A DNA stretch of 11,097 bases, from the NCBI GenBank assembly GCA_050014815.1, contig JBEKCP010000145.1:1-11097 (forward strand), written 5' to 3'. The notes beneath the pieces were generated by a model, which saw only the letters and a list, made by a program, of their open reading frames with translations, made no database searches and had not been told where the DNA came from. Positions 7,199 to 11,097 of the stretch are shown piece by piece (within the stretch, counting starts at the first letter, position 1; each line of letters starts with the position of its first letter). A program made the translations under genes and the position numbers. Origin of the DNA: JBEKCP01 sp050014815 (GTDB lineage: Bacteria > Planctomycetota > Planctomycetia > Pirellulales > Thermoguttaceae).

Positions 7199-9049
7199 TT
7201 ATTTGTCCCCCAGCGCTTTCTGAGCTTCGGCAGCCAGATCGTACAGGGCCGCCAGTGATACCTGCCAGTCAGCAGGGAATTGTGTCGCATCCAGGACCCC
7301 CGCCGGGAATCCCTTGTACCGGGCCTCCTCGACAGTGCGGGCCCGCGCCGCGTCGATCTTCTTGGCCGCCACCGCCAGATCGATGGTGAGCCGGGCCTCG
7401 GTTTCGCAAGCGCCTTCGGCATAGGCTTCCACCCGGGTCGTGCTCAATGCGCCATGAGGCCCGGCGACAGTCAATCTGACGGGAGAGCCGCGGTCAATAT
7501 TGGGGCCGTATTCCATTCCAAATGCCTTGAGGTTCCAGGGACGAGTATTCCTCTCGTGCATAAAGCGCCAATCCAACTTCTGCTCTGCCGTAACATCTTT
7601 CGCTGAAAGCGACCACAAGTCCAGTCCGAGTGGACCGTATCCATTGATGTCACCATAGGCCACACCATCTGGAAGAAGACGCCACGTGTTGCACGGTAAC
7701 CGATCAAATATGGATTGGCGCAGCGGAGTCAGGAAGATCGTCGTGTTGGGACCGGGAAGATACTCCGGGCATCCCCGTGGCCAAGTGTACCGGGGATCGG
7801 GACTACACCCTGAGAGCAGTCCCATCCGAGTCTTGCCGTTGTCGTCGATGACGGGCTTTCGGGTGCCCCCGATGTGACGCCAGGCAGTCCATCCCACCGC
7901 TGGATCAATGGCTTGAAAGACGGCCCTAACCTCCGGGAAGGGGCGCACGTCGTTGCTCTGACCGAGGAGTATCTGATACTTGGCCAGACCGACCTTTGCG
8001 GTGCGCTGTAGCATTCCTTCCATGACGTCTTTCCACAGTTTGACGTTCTTCTCGTAAATCGGAGTGGCGACATGCTTGAACACGCCGTTCTCGCCGCGCA
8101 CAGTCAACTCGATTGTGCCATTCGCATCGTAGCGACCGCCACGGTAATTGACGTCAAAAACCAGCGCCACCACCAACCGGGGCTTGCCAGCCAGTTTGAT
8201 CCATAAGTCCAGATAGCGATCGAAGGCGGTGAAGTCGGGAACCAGTTCTCCTCCTTGGCGGGTGAAGTAGATCAGGCCGGTGCGATGACCGAAGTAAGTC
8301 CGCCCGATCACGGGCACATACATGACCGTGCCGCCCATGCGCCCGGCCAGTTTCAGCGACGGTTCGAGGAGTTTGAAGTGCGCATCCGACCAGGGCGTCA
8401 CGCCATAACGCGCGGCCACGCTGTCGGGCGATTGCCAGGCATTCAGATGCAACCGGCGTTCCCCCGGCGGAGGTACGATGAAAGCGGAAACCGATGCCGA
8501 AACCTGCACCGTTTTTCCTTCCACGACAATCGGGCCCTGATACTGGCCCGGCGAAGCGGCAGCCGGGACATCCACTGTCACCCAAACCGCTTGAACGGGT
8601 TCGTTGGTGACCGGGGTCTCACTGAGGGCGTCCAAGAACCGGGTCTGACCAAAATCAAACCCATCGACCAACTTCACTCCCTCGAATGCGCCGCCAGCGG
8701 ACGGCCCCAAGTCGAGGCGTCGGGTCGCGTAGCGCAACTGAACCGGGATGGTGCCGCCCGGTCCCTTCAACGCTTCCGCTTCCGCAACAACCGGTCCGGG
8801 TGCACCCGAAACCAGCACCAATCCGCTGGCGATTCCGCCCCGCGCGGCCACCACCCTGATGGTGAGCGCTGGATTGGCCGGTGGTTTCGTGTCTGGTGTT
8901 ACGGCCTGCCATGGCGTGTCCGTCCACACAACCAACGGCCCCGCAGCGGTTGCCGGAACCGGCGTTTCCTCGGCCCCCGCGATCCGCGTGGCCAGAAGTG
9001 CCAGCATCAATCCCATCAATCCCAACACGCGCTCCCTGGTCACGATCAT
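7199..9049 (-). CDS. Secreted GH123/DUF4091-like protein
   Basis: 616 aa from ATG 9049, which has AAGGA (9057-9061) 7 nt upstream and puts the signal peptide at the very N-terminus (residues 1-26, cleavage at AGA/E). An N-terminal beta-rich domain (about 38-190; VVWTDTPWQAV, PGQYQGPIVVEG) precedes a segment resembling the GH123/DUF4091 catalytic-domain opening (RRLHLNAWQSPDSVAARYGV, then WSDAHFKLLEPSLKLAGRMGG). A barrel-like region follows and a small C-terminal all-beta/helical part ends in LAAEAQKALGDK. I do not see the Asp-Glu pair used by characterised GH123 N-acetyl-galactosaminidases; the nearest conserved-looking stretch is GQSNDVRPFPE (363-373). The assignment is to a superfamily, not a substrate. 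It lies 217 bp after the ADP-ribosylglycohydrolase-family gene and has a truncated duplicate directly downstream. Alternative start: ATG 9169 (see the leader entry). Confidence 0.8.
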   Translation of the reverse strand: MIVTRERVLGLMGLMLALLATRIAGAEETPVPATAAGPLVVWTDTPWQAVTPDTKPPANPALTIRVVAARGGIASGLVLVSGAPGPVVAEAEALKGPGGTIPVQLRYATRRLDLGPSAGGAFEGVKLVDGFDFGQTRFLDALSETPVTNEPVQAVWVTVDVPAAASPGQYQGPIVVEGKTVQVSASVSAFIVPPPGERRLHLNAWQSPDSVAARYGVTPWSDAHFKLLEPSLKLAGRMGGTVMYVPVIGRTYFGHRTGLIYFTRQGGELVPDFTAFDRYLDLWIKLAGKPRLVVALVFDVNYRGGRYDANGTIELTVRGENGVFKHVATPIYEKNVKLWKDVMEGMLQRTAKVGLAKYQILLGQSNDVRPFPEVRAVFQAIDPAVGWTAWRHIGGTRKPVIDDNGKTRMGLLSGCSPDPRYTWPRGCPEYLPGPNTTIFLTPLRQSIFDRLPCNTWRLLPDGVAYGDINGYGPLGLDLWSLSAKDVTAEQKLDWRFMHERNTRPWNLKAFGMEYGPNIDRGSPVRLTVAGPHGALSTTRVEAYAEGACETEARLTIDLAVAAKKIDAARARTVEEARYKGFPAGVLDATQFPADWQVSLAALYDLAAEAQKALGDK

Positions 9050-9266
9050 TCTCTTGTCCTTCTTGCTTGCGACTACGCTTGCTGTTTCACTTTTGTTCGG
9101 CGACTGGCGATTTGGCCGGGCGGTCGGCCTTGTAAGGAATGCTGTGAAAGTAGTGAGATTTCTTTTCATTCTGTTGTTGCTCCTAAGTCTCTGAATGAGT
9201 TGAATAAGGCCAACCGCCTTTCGCAAAGCGCCTCTTTCCATGGCCATGCGATTCATTCAATTTGTG
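9050..9266 (-). other. 217-bp leader of the GH123-like gene with an alternative upstream start
   Basis: No separate gene is seen in this gap. An in-frame ATG at 9169 has AGGAG (9180-9184) 10 nt upstream and stays open into the GH123-like gene, adding 40 basic, Ser/Thr-rich residues before the signal peptide. It could be a true start with a long n-region or a leftover upstream segment. No clear -35/-10 pair or terminator hairpin is seen. Confidence 0.4.
9057..9061 (-). promoter_or_regulatory. Shine-Dalgarno site deciding the start of the GH123-like gene
   Basis: AAGGA on the minus strand, 7 nt before ATG 9049, favouring this start over the in-frame ATG at 9169. Confidence 0.55.
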
Positions 9267-10463
9267 TCAATCGGTTTCGATGGAAATCTTTGCCCAGTAC
9301 CCCGCCTCATAAAACCAGCCGGTGGGTTGGTTGTAGAGTTCGAGGAGGACACTCTTGCCAGCGTACTCAGAGAGGTCCACGGTTACGTCCAGCCAACCGT
9401 TGGTTGCGGTGGCCTTGCCGACGGTCTTCCGGAGGACCTCCCGCATGTCGGCCCGCACGACCAGGTCCCAGTCACCTTCCGGATGGTGGCCGACGGTCAA
9501 CTTGAGCGTCGTTTTCTTCCCGGCGTGGATGTCGACTTTGCGGCTGAGAACGCAGGCGGTGTCCTTGTCGCGGGGGTGGGTGAGGAGGACGTTCTTACGG
9601 CCCCGCTCCTCGGTGTGGAGGCCGGGAGCCATGATGATACCGCAGTTCGTGATCGCCCAACCGGGAGCGAATTTCTCGACGACCTTCGTCATGGCGTCGG
9701 CTTGTTGCTTCGCCCACGCGGGCGAACCAGGGCATGTGAGTTGGGCCATCTCGGCCTCGGTGAACCTGCTGTTCGCGATCGGTCCGGGGGCCCAACTCTT
9801 TTCTAGTTTGCTGGGCTTGATGGGCGCCACCGGGATGACGAAAACTTCCTCGCCGCTGGCATCCTTCTCGATCCGCCCGCCCGCGCTCACGATGATCTGC
9901 CGGGCCAGTTTCTCGCTCACGTCGAGCAATTTGGGGAACGTGTATACGGTATGACTGAATATCGCGGTCTGGTTAGGTTCGTCCATGAGGCCCTTGGGCA
10001 ACTGCGCCATTCCGATCGCCGTGCAGGCGACGCCACCCGAGCTAGACGGATTGCAGTCACTGTCCAGCCCGCAGCGCATCGAAATCGTCATCGTCTTCAC
10101 CGGATCGCCTTCGCCGTAGAGCAGGCCCATCACTACATAGGCGCCGTTGATGCGGCAATCGATGCAGGGGTTCTGCGTCGAATGCTGGCGATATTCCGGC
10201 TTGCCGTATTTCGTATTGCAGACTTCCCAGCACTTCTCCCAGTCCTTGTACTGCTTCGACCAGGCGAGCATGTCGCGGACCATCTCGGCGTAGGTGCTGC
10301 CATCGGGAATGCTGCGCAAGGCCGCTTCGACAACCTTGCAGATGTCCTTCTCGAAAAAAGCCTCGGCATACAAGGCGCCGATGAACTGACCGGCATAGAG
10401 GCCATCGCCGTAGTTGATCAGTCGGCCGAACTTCTCGCCCAGCGCGATCACGGCATTCGGCAT
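9267..10463 (-). CDS. ADP-ribosylglycohydrolase-family protein, C-terminal part (frameshifted gene)
   Basis: This frame carries the second half of the family fold. Residues counted from ATG 10463: NYGDGLYAGQFIGA (about 17-30) and GLDSDCNPSSSGGVACTAIG (132-151). The latter is the GxDxD metal-binding motif, with D134 and D136 present and Cys where many members have Thr. After about residue 230 comes an extra beta-rich C-terminal region (for example WLDVTVDLSEYAGKSVLLEL), probably a jelly-roll domain. The frame continues upstream of ATG 10463 as GSGLIAPGMPN, which is the expected continuation of the N-terminal part; the ATG is an internal Met, not a natural start. The gene is therefore broken by a single frameshift near 10485, or the sequence has an indel error. 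Family members remove ADP-ribose or related groups; the substrate of these secreted versions is not established by the sequence. Confidence 0.8.
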   Translation of the reverse strand: MPNAVIALGEKFGRLINYGDGLYAGQFIGALYAEAFFEKDICKVVEAALRSIPDGSTYAEMVRDMLAWSKQYKDWEKCWEVCNTKYGKPEYRQHSTQNPCIDCRINGAYVVMGLLYGEGDPVKTMTISMRCGLDSDCNPSSSGGVACTAIGMAQLPKGLMDEPNQTAIFSHTVYTFPKLLDVSEKLARQIIVSAGGRIEKDASGEEVFVIPVAPIKPSKLEKSWAPGPIANSRFTEAEMAQLTCPGSPAWAKQQADAMTKVVEKFAPGWAITNCGIIMAPGLHTEERGRKNVLLTHPRDKDTACVLSRKVDIHAGKKTTLKLTVGHHPEGDWDLVVRADMREVLRKTVGKATATNGWLDVTVDLSEYAGKSVLLELYNQPTGWFYEAGYWAKISIETD

Positions 10464-10957
10464 GCCGGGGGCGATGAGGCCGGAGCCTCGATCTGATAGT
10501 CGATGTCGTTGGCCAAGCCGTGGAATTGGGGATGGCTGCTATCGGGGGGCGCGATGCCCCTGCGGAGGTTCTCCCGCCCGGCGTTATTCGCGCACCAGAG
10601 TTGGTATCCGCTGTTGGCGAAGTCGAGGCCGGCCTGGCGGATCGAGCAGTCGAGGCCGTACTGCTCCATGGTGCGCAGGAAGGTCATCTCGACGTAGAGG
10701 TCGTCCTGGCCGAAGGCGCCGTTGACCATCGAGGGCTTCCACTTGGGCGCGGCCTCGGCCGGCATCAGGCGGAACTGGCAGCTGTTCTCGGTGGGCGCCC
10801 CCAGGGTTACGCCGCCCATCTGCCCGAGCCAGCCAGCCTTCATCTTGTCGCGATACTCGCGCACCGGAAGGCGGCGGGTCGCCGACTCGGCTGCCGAGAC
10901 AAAGGCCCACGAGCAGAAGAATACCCCGGCAAGCGTGACACAGAACAGTCGATGCAT
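10448..10957 (-). CDS. ADP-ribosylglycohydrolase-family protein, N-terminal part (frameshifted gene)
   Basis: It starts at ATG 10957 with AAGGAG (10966-10971) 8 nt upstream. Residues 1-22 are a signal peptide (WAFVSAAES). YRDKMKAGWLGQMGGVTLGAPTE (from residue 35) is the family's opening motif, and GQDDLYVEMTFL (83-94) holds the Asp pair D85-D86 of the metal site. Family-like sequence runs to NDIDYQIEA (150-158), after which the frame reads 11 unrelated residues to a stop at 10448. The lost frame resumes as SGLIAPGMPNAV in the companion frame. Joined, the protein would be about 567 aa and exported. It is the first gene of the leftward cluster, with an IS110-like end immediately upstream. Confidence 0.8.
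   Translation of the reverse strand: MHRLFCVTLAGVFFCSWAFVSAAESATRRLPVREYRDKMKAGWLGQMGGVTLGAPTENSCQFRLMPAEAAPKWKPSMVNGAFGQDDLYVEMTFLRTMEQYGLDCSIRQAGLDFANSGYQLWCANNAGRENLRRGIAPPDSSHPQFHGLANDIDYQIEAPASSPPACRMP
10479..10490 (-). other. Frameshift point in the ADP-ribosylglycohydrolase-family gene
   Basis: On the minus strand GAGGCTCCGGCCTC reads E-A-P-A in the upstream frame, while the family-like frame continues as S-G-L-I-A-P-G. The offset equals a loss of 1 or 4 nt. Loss of 4 nt would also explain the missing Asp expected after IEA. There is no slippery heptamer here. Confidence 0.7.
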
Positions 10958-10965
10958 GGTATCGG

Positions 10966-10971
10966 CTCCTT
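10966..10971 (-). promoter_or_regulatory. Shine-Dalgarno site of the ADP-ribosylglycohydrolase-family gene
   Basis: AAGGAG on the minus strand, 8 nt before ATG 10957. It supports this as the true start of the broken gene. Confidence 0.65.
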
Positions 10972-10985
10972 GGTTGATTGATTCC

Positions 10986-11014
10986 GTGAAAGAGGGTTCT
11001 CCTGGTGTTATACA
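10986..11014 (+). promoter_or_regulatory. Possible extended -10 promoter for the IS110-like transposase
   Basis: TG at 11006-11007, one base, then TATACA (11009-11014) forms an extended -10 box. A weak -35 (GTGAAA, 10986-10991) lies 17 nt upstream. Transcription would start near 11020, after the left arm of the flanking inverted repeat. The same bases read on the other strand give TATAAC, so an outward promoter is also conceivable. Confidence 0.35.
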
Positions 11015-11059
11015 CGGTGTAGTGGCTTTTCACTCACCAAGAACAAGCAGGAGAACCCT
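10993..11059 (+). repeat. 12-bp perfect inverted repeat enclosing the transposase Shine-Dalgarno
   Basis: AGGGTTCTCCTG (10993-11004) is the exact reverse complement of CAGGAGAACCCT (11048-11059). The 43-nt spacer holds a second hairpin: GGTG, a bulged T and AGTG (11016-11024) pair with CACTCACC (11031-11038) around a GCTTTT loop. The right arm contains the AGGAG (11049-11053) that serves the ATG at 11063. Only RNA starting upstream of 10993 can form the outer stem and hide that site. Confidence 0.75.
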
Positions 11060-11062
11060 ACC

Positions 11063-11097
11063 ATGTTGTACCTTGCCATCGACCAGCATCGCAAGCA
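11063..11097 (+). CDS. IS110-family-like transposase, N-terminal 11 codons (runs off right edge)
   Basis: From ATG 11063 the visible residues are MLYLAIDQHRK. This fits the start of IS110-family DEDD (RuvC-like) transposases, which open with a short hydrophobic strand ending in the first catalytic Asp, then a basic residue (pattern YxGIDxHK); here Asp would be D7. AGGAG at 11049-11053 is 9 nt upstream. Only 35 nt are visible, so the call rests on one short motif. It is divergent from the neighbouring cluster, and the inverted repeat and promoter-like bases before it suit an insertion sequence end. The exact element boundary is not identifiable, as IS110 elements often lack terminal inverted repeats. 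Confidence 0.55.
   Translation, partial: MLYLAIDQHRK

Noticed and set aside
8255..9505. Long open frame (416 codons) on the plus strand
   Set aside because: It spans the antisense of parts of two genes and the gap between them, with no recognisable domain or good ribosome site.
10448..10490. Programmed frameshift in the ADP-ribosylglycohydrolase-family gene
   Set aside because: No slippery heptamer occurs where the frames exchange; the nearby C-run lies after the family-like frame has already resumed.

Overview
The window suggests a GC-rich member of the PVC bacteria (Planctomycetota, Verrucomicrobiota or Lentisphaerota). The case rests on gene content: two HzsA-related di-haem proteins, an FGE-sulfatase-like C-terminal domain joined by the CAGWPF-type linker common in that group, a GH123/DUF4091-like secreted protein, and a secreted ADP-ribosylglycohydrolase-family protein. 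No rRNA, tRNA or CRISPR array is seen. HzsA-like proteins occur widely outside anammox bacteria, so they do not show anammox here.

Layout: almost everything lies on the minus strand and reads right to left. (1) An ADP-ribosylglycohydrolase-family gene (9267-10957) is split by one frameshift near 10485. (2) A GH123-like secreted protein (7199-9049). (3) A 5' remnant of a second copy of that gene (6855-7142), whose homology stops at the edge of a 59-bp repeat. (4) An HzsA-related di-haem protein (4228-6813). (5) A second, larger HzsA-related protein fused to an FGE-like domain (698-4150). (6) The first 163 codons of an unrecognised secreted protein running off the left edge (1-490). Every one of these has an N-terminal signal sequence, and the gaps of 41 to 217 bp allow co-transcription. 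I infer an envelope or periplasmic module combining c-type haem propeller proteins with carbohydrate-related enzymes; the substrate is not visible.

The right edge holds the divergent start of another gene on the plus strand (11063 onward), whose first residues match the N-terminus of IS110-family DEDD transposases. A perfect 12-bp inverted repeat lies just before it. Its right arm contains the Shine-Dalgarno sequence, and a possible extended -10 promoter lies between the arms. This resembles the IS10/IS50 arrangement that silences transposase translation on read-through transcripts.

The window shows decay and rearrangement: a frameshifted gene, a truncated paralogue, a perfect 59-bp direct repeat at 514-572 and 6893-6951 placed 5' of two genes, and an IS end next to the first gene of the cluster. 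The gaps between genes are all under 300 bp; the longest (491-697 and 9050-9266) are described in the entries.
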